Positions 55,778-64,000 of a DNA stretch of 64,000 bases are shown piece after piece. Made by a program: the position numbers and the translations under genes. Source of the stretch: a virus. The DNA is taken from IMG/VR virus record IMGVR_UViG_3300032236_000862, positions 36,329-100,328 of that record; one strand, 5' to 3'. The notes beneath the pieces are model-generated. The model saw only the letters and a program-made list of their open reading frames with translations. It ran no database searches and was not told the DNA's origin. Each line of letters begins with the position of its first letter. Position 1 is the first letter of the stretch.

Positions 55778-57616
55778 TTAGGATGTAATACCGCCACTGG
55801 CGTTAATAACTAGGTTTGTAGCCGTTAAGAACGGAATCTGGTTTGCTGCCAAAGACAAGTCGCTTGGTAAAACTCCTGCAGATGGGGTAGAGCCGTCTGT
55901 GCTGAATTGAGTTGGTACTACCGACACTACTCCGTTTACAGCCTGCAGTGTGCTAATAAGCTGAGACACGGGGATGCTTGCGCCAAACGTATTATTGTTA
56001 TATTCAAATAAACCACCTGCTCCAAGAACAGCCTGGTAGATACCTAAGACAACATCCGAGTTTTTATACGCAGGGTTTACTTTTACGGTTAAGGTTAGAT
56101 AAACCGGTACGTAAACTGGTGGAAGAATAGTAAGTGTGGTTCCTAACATAATCTTGTCAGCCATATAGCTAGCTACAGTTGACTTTAAGGAATTAGATAA
56201 GGAAGTGCCCGATACAGATCCCCAAGCACTGGTAGGTGTTAGGTTAACTACAGTTCCAGAAACAAAAGGATCTAGTCCTCCTGTAGTTAACGTTCCTGTT
56301 ACAGCACTGGCAATAGTAAAGGTATTTGCCCCAGTAACTGTAATAGCCTGGCCTTGTAAGTTGTATGTGTACGGACGAATTCCAGAGATGTTTACTAAAT
56401 CTCCAGTTGCAAAGTTGTGGGCATACTTAGTTGTATATGAAACAAGAGATCCTGTTCCACCGCTGCCAGATGTTCCGACATCGGTAATTACTGCCGAAGG
56501 AAGGCCCGGGGTTGGTGAGGTAGATCCCGCAGAGATTGGCTGCACATAAAGGTTGACTGATGTAAAGACGTTTGCAGTTGCAGCCGCCTTTCCTACACCA
56601 AAAGCCTTTAGAGCAATGTTTCCATAATCAGCTAAAGTCACAGCCCTATTTCTAGACCTGATAGCAGCTTGTACTTTTGTTCTAATCTGTGTGATGCTAT
56701 CCCCATCAGCACCGCCAGATGCTGCAAGAGAGTTAGTAACAGTAAAGTATGTAGAGACCTGTGGGTCAACGTTTCCAGGAACAAAAGAAATTTCTGCAAT
56801 AGCTCCAGCCAAAACGTTTCCAGAAGAACCTACGCTATTCCTATACAGGGAGCTGATAAGTTGTCCAGACAAAGGTACTGCACCATTAATTCCATCACCA
56901 AACTGAATGTTAATGGTACCGTCAGCATTTCTAACAGTAGTAAAGACCGTGTCCTTAGGTCCTGCTTCTAATAGGTTGTCTAAGTATGTCCAAGTATTAA
57001 AAGCAACGCCCTGTCCTACGTACACGTAGATAGAGCTGTCAATCACACCAAGATCAATAATTGTATAGGACTGGTTAGCACTTCCATCCGAAGTGCCCAA
57101 GCTTAGAGGAAGTGCCTGGTTATATGTGCTGTCAATCAAGTCAGGACGGTCAGTGTTTACTGTCTTTCCTTCAGTAGCTGTTACTGTAACTTGAGCGCCA
57201 GGCTGAACTGCTGTAGCTGCTTGAGTTGTTTCAAAGTACGCCAAAGAATAGGGACCGTATGTAAGTGGGGCAATGACCTGAGTTCCAACCGGAAGCGTAA
57301 CTGTGTTGGTACTTGTGTTAGTAAAGGTTACAGATACCGTTGCAGGTACCGGACCACTTGGGTGGTAGTCGTAAAGGGTAGCAAGGTTTAAAAGACTCTG
57401 TGTTTGAATAGCTGTTTGAATGGATGTTTCATTAGCTGCTCGGTCAAGGTAGTGTGACATGATGTCACCCATGTAAGCAAAGGTTTCAACCAAGACGTTA
57501 CCCAAATCTGAGTAATCTGTAGGATTCCACTGAGTACCGGTAGCGGTAGAGATCAGGTTAATAAGGTCCGACTTTAAAGCATTAAAGTCTCTGGAGGTGT
57601 AGTCAATTTGAGTCAT
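55778..57616 (-). CDS. Baseplate J-like protein with inserted beta module
   Basis: A 612-aa protein with the baseplate J core: DYTSRDFNALKSDLI, YMGDIMSHYLDRAANETSI at the start, INIQFGDGINGAVP in the middle and RNRAVTLADYGNIAL near residue 325. After that, about residues 375-460 hold an inserted module (GTGSLVSYTTKYAHNFATGD, VNISG, FTIASAV) like that in 4684-5664, not seen in P2 J. It forms baseplate wedge arms. No gap of note to the fibre gene. Confidence 0.88.
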   Translation of the reverse strand: MTQIDYTSRDFNALKSDLINLISTATGTQWNPTDYSDLGNVLVETFAYMGDIMSHYLDRAANETSIQTAIQTQSLLNLATLYDYHPSGPVPATVSVTFTNTSTNTVTLPVGTQVIAPLTYGPYSLAYFETTQAATAVQPGAQVTVTATEGKTVNTDRPDLIDSTYNQALPLSLGTSDGSANQSYTIIDLGVIDSSIYVYVGQGVAFNTWTYLDNLLEAGPKDTVFTTVRNADGTINIQFGDGINGAVPLSGQLISSLYRNSVGSSGNVLAGAIAEISFVPGNVDPQVSTYFTVTNSLAASGGADGDSITQIRTKVQAAIRSRNRAVTLADYGNIALKAFGVGKAAATANVFTSVNLYVQPISAGSTSPTPGLPSAVITDVGTSGSGGTGSLVSYTTKYAHNFATGDLVNISGIRPYTYNLQGQAITVTGANTFTIASAVTGTLTTGGLDPFVSGTVVNLTPTSAWGSVSGTSLSNSLKSTVASYMADKIMLGTTLTILPPVYVPVYLTLTVKVNPAYKNSDVVLGIYQAVLGAGGLFEYNNNTFGASIPVSQLISTLQAVNGVVSVVPTQFSTDGSTPSAGVLPSDLSLAANQIPFLTATNLVINASGGITS

Positions 57617-57618
57617 GA

Positions 57619-58011
57619 TCAGATTCCCGTTGGTCCGTAGTAGTTGAAGGTAGCAAGGTTAGCGGTTAAAGAGGCAATGTCGTCGTTAGGAAGCACAATA
57701 CTTATAGACACAGTATCTACTCCTTGATAGTCTACCCCGGAGGTAGTGACCGTAACATCTTTAATATCTGGCAACCAGGTCTTGATGGCTGTCTTGATGG
57801 CTTGTGGAATAGCAAGTTTAGCATCATTATCGTTTTCAAACAAGGCGGATGCCCAGTTGACCCCGTAGTTAGGCAGCATAGGTCGTTGACCGATGTTGGT
57901 ACTTAATAGGGTAAGAACCCTATCCAGATAAATCTTAACTAGGCTTTGGGCCTGGTTTACTACTCCAGTGTTTGGATCAACACTGTAAGGATAGCTTAAA
58001 GCTGCTGTCAT
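57619..58011 (-). CDS. gp25-like baseplate wedge protein
   Basis: A 130-aa product with start at 58011 (MTAALSYPY), which overlaps the spike gene's stop (ATGA) and has TGGAG upstream; an alternative ATG lies at 58029. Contains QAQSLVKIYLDRVLTLLSTNIGQRPMLPNYGV, the conserved gp25/P2 gpW pattern. It connects sheath-side components to the baseplate J arms. Confidence 0.85.
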   Translation of the reverse strand: MTAALSYPYSVDPNTGVVNQAQSLVKIYLDRVLTLLSTNIGQRPMLPNYGVNWASALFENDNDAKLAIPQAIKTAIKTWLPDIKDVTVTTSGVDYQGVDTVSISIVLPNDDIASLTANLATFNYYGPTGI

Positions 58012-58643
58012 GACTGTACTCCAATCCATACTGGGTATTCAGGATCCCCCGCAACAAACATAACCCACACCAGCTGACCCACTTCAGGTACAGAACGGTG
58101 GAAGGTATGCTCAGGGCTGTTTGGGCTAGGTGCTGTGCCGGCTACGGTGCCCGGTGCAGATATCCCACTAGCAGAAGTATAGGTACTTATTTCTTTAGCG
58201 TCCGTAGAACTAGCGTTAGAGTATGGAGATGATGAAACTACGCTAGTGCTTGCTTTGTACATTGGGTGGGTAGTTTGATGGGCATGGTTAAGCTGTTTGG
58301 TAGAATCTTTTGCAACTACCGTAAGAGCTGGAATGCTGACCGTTACCGTACCGCCTTGAGGATCCGAGCCTGATGCACTAGATGTGGAGGTTGTAAGAAG
58401 TGCTGCAATCTGGCTAGCTGTATGCGGGTTATGGTCCGGGTGATATGAGTTATCAGTAATAGGAAGACATGCCAAAGCCCAGTTAGTTACTTCCCCGCCG
58501 GTTGGTTGTGGGATTTGAACTTGAATTCGGTTTCTTCCGGTAGGGTCTTGGTTATTAATTACCTTGGCAGAGTAGATACCGTAAAACCGTGTCCTACCCA
58601 TGAAATCCATACCATAGTCTGTCTCGTTTGGTAGCGCCATCAC
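58008..58643 (-). CDS. Baseplate spike gpV/gp5-like OB-fold protein
   Basis: A 211-aa protein. The N-terminal half has FYGIYSAKVINNQDPTGRNRIQVQIPQ (OB-fold strand pattern of gpV/gp5), then a long S/T-rich stretch (about 85-170) and a return to VPEVGQLVWVMFVAGDPEYPVWIGV at the end, so the OB fold is interrupted by a large low-complexity insertion. No lysozyme domain and no obvious spike beta-helix. Located as expected between hub and wedge genes. Confidence 0.8.
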   Translation of the reverse strand: MMALPNETDYGMDFMGRTRFYGIYSAKVINNQDPTGRNRIQVQIPQPTGGEVTNWALACLPITDNSYHPDHNPHTASQIAALLTTSTSSASGSDPQGGTVTVSIPALTVVAKDSTKQLNHAHQTTHPMYKASTSVVSSSPYSNASSTDAKEISTYTSASGISAPGTVAGTAPSPNSPEHTFHRSVPEVGQLVWVMFVAGDPEYPVWIGVQS

Positions 58644-59257
58644 TTCACAACCTTACTGTTAGTTTTAGACGACCATTGTACCGTCCTTTTAACATTGCTG
58701 TTATTCGGTGCCCTTGTAGCGTTAGGGCTTACCCCTGCAACAGCGGGGACTGCGGTAGGCGACTGAGAAACTACAGCGCTGTTTGGTACGGCTGTTGTTT
58801 GAGGACTCAAAGAGTTTAAGTTAGGACTGGTGTTGTATTGGGACAATGCCGCCCCTGAGGAACTCAAAGATTGTCCAGATAGGTCGCCTTGGATATCCCG
58901 TTGCTGAGCCCTTGTTGCCGCATCAGGGTCTACTTCCCCAATAACATCCGTACCTACTTCTATCTCCATAATGTAGTTAGCCGTAGTTCCACCAAAACGA
59001 TGTGTAATAGATAACACAGTCCAGTATCCGGACATGTTATTAGGAAGGCCATCTAAGTAAATAGGGTCAAAAAGTTTTAATGTAGGATCGGGAAAGAGAG
59101 TCACAATAGCCCTGTGTTGATACCTATGGTTCTCAGCAAAGTTGGCTGCAATTGTTTTAGACTCTGTTAAGCTAGTAGCTACCTCGTGTACATGGTGTTT
59201 TTTAAATACAGATGTAGGGGCGCTCTTAGGGCTATTGTTAGAGAAGTTACTGGTCAT
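58640..59257 (-). CDS. C-terminal part of a split baseplate hub (gpD/gp27-like)
   Basis: A 205-aa protein. Residues about 40-105 (NHRYQHRAIVTLFPDPTLKLFDPIYLDG...SGYWTVLSITHRFGG...YIMEIEVGTDV) match the second half of hub proteins of the gpD/gp27 type; the remainder is an S/P/N/A-rich tail. It overlaps the stop of 59254-60141 by four bases, so both halves are co-translated. In many phages these form one chain. Confidence 0.72.
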   Translation of the reverse strand: MTSNFSNNSPKSAPTSVFKKHHVHEVATSLTESKTIAANFAENHRYQHRAIVTLFPDPTLKLFDPIYLDGLPNNMSGYWTVLSITHRFGGTTANYIMEIEVGTDVIGEVDPDAATRAQQRDIQGDLSGQSLSSSGAALSQYNTSPNLNSLSPQTTAVPNSAVVSQSPTAVPAVAGVSPNATRAPNNSNVKRTVQWSSKTNSKVVK

Positions 59258-60141
59258 GGCGCACCTGTAGGAGAACCAAAAGACGGCGAATTAAAGTACT
59301 GCGGATTAGGGATGACCACGCCAGACGTACTTGTCTTAGGGGCTTTGTATTTGTGCGTACTATTCAATATCGCATTTGTTTGATGGTTTGTTCCAGCAAT
59401 AACACGATCTACCCTAACACCTGCTTCGGGAGCTTGGTCTGAGATAATAGGGTGGAATGACAAGATGTCCCCAAGAACTTTTCTTTCTCTAGGGATTGCT
59501 CCAGCATTTTCATCATTAAGATACTTAAAGTAAGGGGCAGAGTTCTTCTTGCTCTGATAGATCTTATCCTTAGATACAAAGTAGATAGTTGTATTTTCAG
59601 ATAACAAAGTAAAGCCGGTCTGCTTTGCTAGGCGGCGAAGCAGTTGCCAAAAGCTTTCTCCCGAATGTACGATGGCAGAACGTTGACGTGGGTGACGCTG
59701 GGTTACAGCTTCAAATCCAAAACGTTGGCACACCTGTGTTACAACTTGGTCGGCTGTTACATTCTTGTATACCTTTTGGTCCGTATCTTTTAACACCCAG
59801 GTAGCTCCTACACATACCATGTCTGTATTTCCACCTTGGTACGTATTTGTTTGGTCTATGTGGTTTACATACCCGTTCCATGTAGTCTTCTTCTTACCGG
59901 AAACAATGGTAAAGATAACTGGATCTCCTGAGACAATAGCCGCTCTTTTTAGGAAGGGGTTTCCTTTAAAGTGCAGCACTAAACGGTCATGCTGTTCTAT
60001 GCCTTGATGAAGTTCAGCTCCCAATAAAAATAGGTCCATGTCAGGGGCTTTTGGAAAAGACACAGTGAAAGAAGCCTTGTAGCTTTCAGCTCTCCATACA
60101 AAAGACTGAAGCGCAGGTGAGCTAGAGTAATCAGTTGCCAT
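59254..60141 (-). CDS. N-terminal part of the baseplate hub (gpD/gp27-like)
   Basis: A 295-aa protein with ASFTVSFPKAPDMDLFLLGAELHQGIEQHDRLVLHF (first hub domain), then the ADQVVTQVCQRFGF and SFWQLLRRLAKQTGFTLLSENTTIYFVSK segments diagnostic of gpD/gp27-type hubs. It ends in a T/S/P-rich tail. Preceded by the LysM protein and followed by the second half. Confidence 0.8.
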   Translation of the reverse strand: MATDYSSSPALQSFVWRAESYKASFTVSFPKAPDMDLFLLGAELHQGIEQHDRLVLHFKGNPFLKRAAIVSGDPVIFTIVSGKKKTTWNGYVNHIDQTNTYQGGNTDMVCVGATWVLKDTDQKVYKNVTADQVVTQVCQRFGFEAVTQRHPRQRSAIVHSGESFWQLLRRLAKQTGFTLLSENTTIYFVSKDKIYQSKKNSAPYFKYLNDENAGAIPRERKVLGDILSFHPIISDQAPEAGVRVDRVIAGTNHQTNAILNSTHKYKAPKTSTSGVVIPNPQYFNSPSFGSPTGAP

Positions 60142-60412
60142 AAGGAACCCTTAGAACAGTTCCAGGAGATATATGAAATGGGTTCAATATCTCTGGATTG
60201 ATGTCCATAATTTCCCACCAAAAGTTTGCACCTAAGCCATAAGCATGCGCTAGTGCCGCTAAGCTATCTCCTTCTTTCCAGGTATAGTTAACGTAGCTAA
60301 TTGCTTGAGCACCGGGCCAGCTTCTAAATACAGAGATTTCATAGTCCCCAGTATACTTATTAGGTGTTTGGGCCAAAGGACCATCGTAATAACGTGAGAT
60401 TCTTTCTATCAT
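60131..60412 (-). CDS. LysM baseplate protein (gpX/gp53-like)
   Basis: A 93-aa protein whose C-terminal 50 residues form a LysM domain: WKEGDSLAALAHAYGLGANFWWEIMDINPEI...PGTVLRVP. Such proteins sit at the tail tube/baseplate junction in contractile phages. It overlaps the hub gene by a few bases and the gene upstream by four. Confidence 0.85.
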   Translation of the reverse strand: MIERISRYYDGPLAQTPNKYTGDYEISVFRSWPGAQAISYVNYTWKEGDSLAALAHAYGLGANFWWEIMDINPEILNPFHISPGTVLRVPYGN

Positions 60413-62286
60413 GATGTAGCAACTCCATTAGCAGCGTCTTGAGCAGCCTTAATTTTTGCAGCAGTTGTCCCCTTTGTATGTGAACCTGTTGCCGCATCAA
60501 AGCCAAGAGCAGGTATTCTAGAGAACGTAATACTTACAACGCTTAGAATAGGCACCATTCTGGCATCAAAGATTACGTGGTTAACACTAAAGCTTGCCAT
60601 AGATCCGTAGTATCTCATATTGTCGTTAAGCCATAACCAACAAGGCACAGCCGTAGTGTAACCAAAGTCTGAGCTATCTCCGCCATAGTTTGAGTTAAAC
60701 AGTAAAGGACTAGAGTCTGGATCTCCATTAAGTACTCTATATAAGAACTCAATATCGTATTCAGTTCCTCTATACGCTAAACCTGAACGCTCTTCTGGCC
60801 TAAGCTCTCTTCCGTAAACTGCAGACTCAGAAAGATCATTAGCTGGGTTGTAGTTAAGCAAGTAACGCATATCAGGGATACGGTTAATATAGATCTCAAA
60901 GCTAACCTGGGAGTTTCCAGCAAGCAATGCTGCAGAATTTTTTGGTCCTAAGGTCCAGTCAATATTGTTAAGGCTAGAGGTTTGATACATAAAGCTTGTA
61001 GGGTTATACATAAACCTAAAGCCCCATTGATTTACGGTACCTAAAGTCTTACCCTTACCTGGGCTAACCTTGTTTAAAATTTGAGCGCCGTTACTATCTT
61101 GGAATAGTCGGCCCCTTTCAAAAGAAGTCCCAGAATCAAAAAGACCTGCTAGTGCATTAGGGTTGTTTACAGTCCAGCCATTGTTGTTAGCAACTCTTTG
61201 GGCGTACTGAGTATCTCTAGCAAACTTATGAGGAGGAGGGTTCCACCTAACATCTCCTGATGGGGGATTATAGGTAACTGCAACGTCGGTGTTTGCTCCG
61301 TTACCAGCAGGTGGTGGGGTTGTACCCCCGCCTCCACCAGGAGGTTTTGGACCAACTTGATTGTGCGGATCTGCGCAGTTTGCTTTGGTGTAGTTAAGGA
61401 ATCCTGTTACAAGTGCTTTATATTTACTACCGTCTTTGTCGGTAATAAGTCCGCCTACCTTTGTAGGCTTACCACTTACTGTGCACTCGTATTCTTGATA
61501 GACAACTGTTTTTACGCCAGCTAAGTTGTTATTTGGAGCTTTATATACTCCGTGCCATTTTTGGTTGCAGTAATCCCATACGTAGTCTCCTGGAATTGGG
61601 AAGGTATATCCCGCAGGCGTAGAGCTAATTGCATCTAAAAATGATTGAGGAACATGCGGGGTTACTGGAACCTTTTGACCTTTTGGAATAGGGGTACCTA
61701 AAACTGTAGGGTTAACGTTTAACAGCATAGATGATGAAATAGAGTAGGTGCCGCTATCGCCATTTAAACCACCGGCATTGATAGTTCCGCTTAAAGTAAA
61801 TGGGGTAGTTGAGCTGGCTACATATGCAGTAGGGCTAATAGTAAACCAGAAAGTATCCCCAACGCCTTGATGTGAGATATTAGGTCCAGCAGCAAAAGTG
61901 TTGTGGTCGGTGTTGACTTTACCCAGGGTAAATCCAGATACGCTTGTGGCATTGTGTACAGTGACATAGCTATTTGTCAACCAGTAGTATGTACCACCAA
62001 ATAGTTGATAGAATCTAATTCTATACTGGACTTGATATCCAATAGGAAGAGTAAAGGTTGTAGCAGCCGGCGCAGTTTTACTTGTAGCTTTTGTGCTAGA
62101 TTCTCTATACAAGCAATAAAATGATGGAGGTTGTTTTGCCAAATCTGTCAAGTTATTTAAAGCAGGGGTATATACGCCAGCATTAGTAGTATTGTCTGCA
62201 GTAGGTTGATCAAGATTAATATCTATATAGCTCCAGTTCATCCAAGCTTCTATAGTGTAAAAATACTGGTAGGTAGGTGTAGGCAT
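60409..62286 (-). CDS. Large tail/baseplate protein, unassigned
   Basis: A 625-aa protein in the tail block. Residues 1-200 are beta-rich with a proline-free T/Y/N pattern; residues about 320-345 are a G/P-rich linker (PPGGGGGTTPPP); the C-terminal part (about 405-590) contains NQWGFRFMYNPTSFMYQTSS, DMRYLLNYNP and VPCWLWLNDNMRYYGSMASFSVNHVIF. The latter resembles contractile-tail tube-to-baseplate proteins, but I cannot name the family. Neighbours support a tail role. Confidence 0.6.
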   Translation of the reverse strand: MPTPTYQYFYTIEAWMNWSYIDINLDQPTADNTTNAGVYTPALNNLTDLAKQPPSFYCLYRESSTKATSKTAPAATTFTLPIGYQVQYRIRFYQLFGGTYYWLTNSYVTVHNATSVSGFTLGKVNTDHNTFAAGPNISHQGVGDTFWFTISPTAYVASSTTPFTLSGTINAGGLNGDSGTYSISSSMLLNVNPTVLGTPIPKGQKVPVTPHVPQSFLDAISSTPAGYTFPIPGDYVWDYCNQKWHGVYKAPNNNLAGVKTVVYQEYECTVSGKPTKVGGLITDKDGSKYKALVTGFLNYTKANCADPHNQVGPKPPGGGGGTTPPPAGNGANTDVAVTYNPPSGDVRWNPPPHKFARDTQYAQRVANNNGWTVNNPNALAGLFDSGTSFERGRLFQDSNGAQILNKVSPGKGKTLGTVNQWGFRFMYNPTSFMYQTSSLNNIDWTLGPKNSAALLAGNSQVSFEIYINRIPDMRYLLNYNPANDLSESAVYGRELRPEERSGLAYRGTEYDIEFLYRVLNGDPDSSPLLFNSNYGGDSSDFGYTTAVPCWLWLNDNMRYYGSMASFSVNHVIFDARMVPILSVVSITFSRIPALGFDAATGSHTKGTTAAKIKAAQDAANGVATS

Positions 62287-64000
62287 TAGAGGGCGCTCGC
62301 AATCTTATCTAGAACTCCCTTAGAAGTTAATCTCTGTGACACGGCTCTAACTAACCTTTCAGTTTCTTCAATGCTTCCTTGAGCGATATGAACATTCATA
62401 TCCAGCTTAATTGTAACATTAGACCTTGCGTTAAACGTTGCGCTACTTCCTGACGAGGAGTGCACAGATGGTGCATCCGGAGTAGTGCTAATGCCTAAAC
62501 CTTCTGGGCCTCCACCTTGTCCAATATCGTGGGCAGCAGTCTGAGCTTCTTTAAGGTACTTGACAAAAGAACCGCTTGTGTAGGTAGACCAAGGATTAAA
62601 GTTACGTCCCTTGCTACTAATCGTGTACCCCGCACCAGCGTTAAAACTTGCGTCACGTAGACGAGAGCCGTCTCTATAAGGTTCGTTATATGTTTTCCAG
62701 TTTTTAAGAGAACGAACTTGGAATAGGCCATAGCTTGGACCCCACTTATCATCCTGCAACTTTACGTCGCCCACCGCTCCAGGACGTCCACCAGACTCTG
62801 CCAAAGTAATAGCAAAGGCTGTTTGCAGAGCTTTGCCCTTAAAACCTTTAGCACTAAGTGTTCTAATAAGACTATCTTTACCACCAGGAATCATCTTATT
62901 GTCAATTTGTGGGCCAGAAATGCCGGACATAATATCTGCAGCTTTGCCTGCACCAACCTTTTTAACAAGGTCAGAGTAGGTCATTGCCTTACCATTAAGC
63001 GAGCTGCTAAGAAGAGAAGCAATATCTGTAGAAGCGTATTGTCCTAGATTAGACGTGCCGTCAGTGTTTAGGAAGTTAGCAAATCCATTTGATCCAGCAG
63101 CAGCAGCAGTATGTGTGCCAACAGACATGCCGACCGGCACAGAAGCCCTAGATGTTCCAGCACCAGTTAAGTACGGTTTTGGATCAACCCTAACACCTTT
63201 GCTGTTCATTACTTCAAGGTGAAGGTGTGAACCTGTAGAGTTTCCTGCACCTGGAGTTCCACGCTTACCGCCTGAACGTGCAATTACTTGACCTGCTTTT
63301 ACCTTTTGATTCTTTGAAACCATGATAGAAGACAGGTGAGCATAACGAGAAGAGTGGCTTCCATGATCAATAACAACATAGTTACCCCAGCCGCCACCTT
63401 GAGATACTGTGGTTACAGTACCGTCACTGATAGCATATACAGGGCTACCCTGATCTACACCAAAGTCAATACCCCTGTGATTAAGACTGATTTTAGGATC
63501 TCTTTTATGTGCTGCTGGGCGAGGACCATAAGGAGATGTAATAGGTGCGGACTTTGATACAGGCAAAACAGTTTTACTTGGGTTTAAAGTATTCTTTTTA
63601 TTTCCAGTACCTAAGTTACCAAAGTCGTGAGGACCACCGTGAGCAGCACCCACAGCAAAATCTTTAAAGACAGATGCGTCTTGAGCAGCAATTGCTGCCT
63701 CTTCAGCAACAGCGGCTGGGGTAGCCGCACCGCCTGTAACAACCTCTTCCGCAGCAACGCCTGCTTCTTCAACAGCTGTAGCGCCCAGCTTAAGAATGTC
63801 GCCAGGGTGCCTAAGAACATTCTTAACTCCACCAAACAATCTACCAAAGAATGAAGGTGCGGCTTTCTTAAGAAGTCCCTTTTCAGCAGACTTTGCTGCA
63901 GATTTTGCTACGTCCTTTTCTAATACTTTAGCTTCCTTACCAAACATCTTTTCTATGGACTTCATAAGCAGCTTATTATTTACGGCATTTACGCCTCCAC
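62286..64000 (-). CDS. C-terminal part of a tape-measure-like protein with M23 peptidase and transglycosylase domains, open at right edge
   Basis: From the ATG at 63965 the product has 559 residues, but the frame stays open upstream to the edge (G-G-V-N-A-V-N-N-K-L-L before it) and no ribosome site precedes 63965, so the real start is probably beyond the window. Domains: A/V/E-rich helical segment (about 1-115), M23/LytM (about 140-265: HRGIDFG, SRYAHLSS, GSHLHLEV zinc ligands), then a transglycosylase-like domain (about 350-460: TAFAITLAESGGRPGAVG, YGLFQVRS). Such domains in tape measures locally open the cell wall during injection. Confidence 0.8.
   Translation of the reverse strand, partial: GGVNAVNNKLLMKSIEKMFGKEAKVLEKDVAKSAAKSAEKGLLKKAAPSFFGRLFGGVKNVLRHPGDILKLGATAVEEAGVAAEEVVTGGAATPAAVAEEAAIAAQDASVFKDFAVGAAHGGPHDFGNLGTGNKKNTLNPSKTVLPVSKSAPITSPYGPRPAAHKRDPKISLNHRGIDFGVDQGSPVYAISDGTVTTVSQGGGWGNYVVIDHGSHSSRYAHLSSIMVSKNQKVKAGQVIARSGGKRGTPGAGNSTGSHLHLEVMNSKGVRVDPKPYLTGAGTSRASVPVGMSVGTHTAAAAGSNGFANFLNTDGTSNLGQYASTDIASLLSSSLNGKAMTYSDLVKKVGAGKAADIMSGISGPQIDNKMIPGGKDSLIRTLSAKGFKGKALQTAFAITLAESGGRPGAVGDVKLQDDKWGPSYGLFQVRSLKNWKTYNEPYRDGSRLRDASFNAGAGYTISSKGRNFNPWSTYTSGSFVKYLKEAQTAAHDIGQGGGPEGLGISTTPDAPSVHSSSGSSATFNARSNVTIKLDMNVHIAQGSIEETERLVRAVSQRLTSKGVLDKIASAL

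Noticed and set aside
1-64000. CRISPR array, insertion sequence, integrase, rRNA
   Set aside because: I looked for regularly spaced direct repeats, terminal inverted repeats with a DDE or serine/tyrosine recombinase, and rRNA-like sequence; none is apparent.

Overview
The window is part of a large, strictly lytic-looking, contractile-tailed (myovirus-type) phage genome. No integrase, repressor, chromosomal housekeeping gene or rRNA is visible. Several gene families point to an actinobacterial host: three WhiB-type Fe-S proteins, a proteasome-beta-like Ntn hydrolase, a DUF7455-like zinc protein, a DUF4192-like protein, an MSMEG_6728-type DNA glycosylase and a DUF2746-like membrane/coiled-coil protein. 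Base composition looks moderate by eye (not counted), lower than in phages of high-GC Actinobacteria, so a low-GC freshwater-type actinobacterium is a reasonable guess but only an inference.

Layout. From the right edge leftwards (minus strand): C-terminus of a tape-measure-like protein with M23 peptidase and transglycosylase domains (open at the edge); an unrecognised tail protein; LysM baseplate protein; hub in two ORFs; gpV/gp5-like spike; gp25-like wedge; baseplate J; and a 1097-aa gpI/fibre-like protein (52.5-64 kb). Next comes a compact replication and nucleotide block (36-52.2 kb): initiator-like winged-helix protein, DnaC-like loader, SWIM protein, DnaB-like helicase, WhiB, CHC2/Toprim primase, dNMP kinase, SNF2-type helicase, RHH and MerR-like regulators, SSB-like protein, family A DNA polymerase, RecA, several PD-(D/E)XK nucleases and a SpoVS-like protein. 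It is followed by a metallophosphoesterase and a lysis cassette (32-35.4 kb: NlpC/P60-like hydrolase, CHAP endolysin, small membrane proteins), polar unknown proteins (26-32 kb), an HAD-like protein, a DpdA/TGT-like protein and a class II ribonucleotide reductase (21.9-26 kb).

A convergent terminator at 21.71-21.74 kb separates this leftward block from a rightward island (8.9-21.7 kb) of about 30 small, often translationally coupled genes: many zinc-knuckle miniproteins, a WhiB, a MoxR-type AAA+ ATPase with a VWA/HExxH partner, a DNA glycosylase, a HicA-like protein and one tRNA-Arg(CCT). This island has unusually structured leaders and an 11-mer, CAACACAAACA, repeated ten times on the coding strand about once per kilobase and once more, inverted, at the convergent terminator. 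It lies in two reading frames and in untranslated gaps, so it is constrained as nucleic acid. The left 8.5 kb is again leftward: two KTSC-domain paralogues, an Hsp20, an FmdB-like protein, the proteasome-like protein, an Ig-like/decoration-type protein and two large disordered proteins, one running off the left edge.

Leftward genes often follow a TATACTAT-containing element immediately upstream of the ribosome binding site, probably the phage's promoter class; the same element occurs once on the plus strand. The strongest candidates for undescribed biology are the 11-mer array with its structured leaders, the dyad operators around the first rightward gene, the palindrome cluster inside the initiator-like gene, and the AAA+/VWA and proteasome-like proteins, which suggest interference with host protein quality control.
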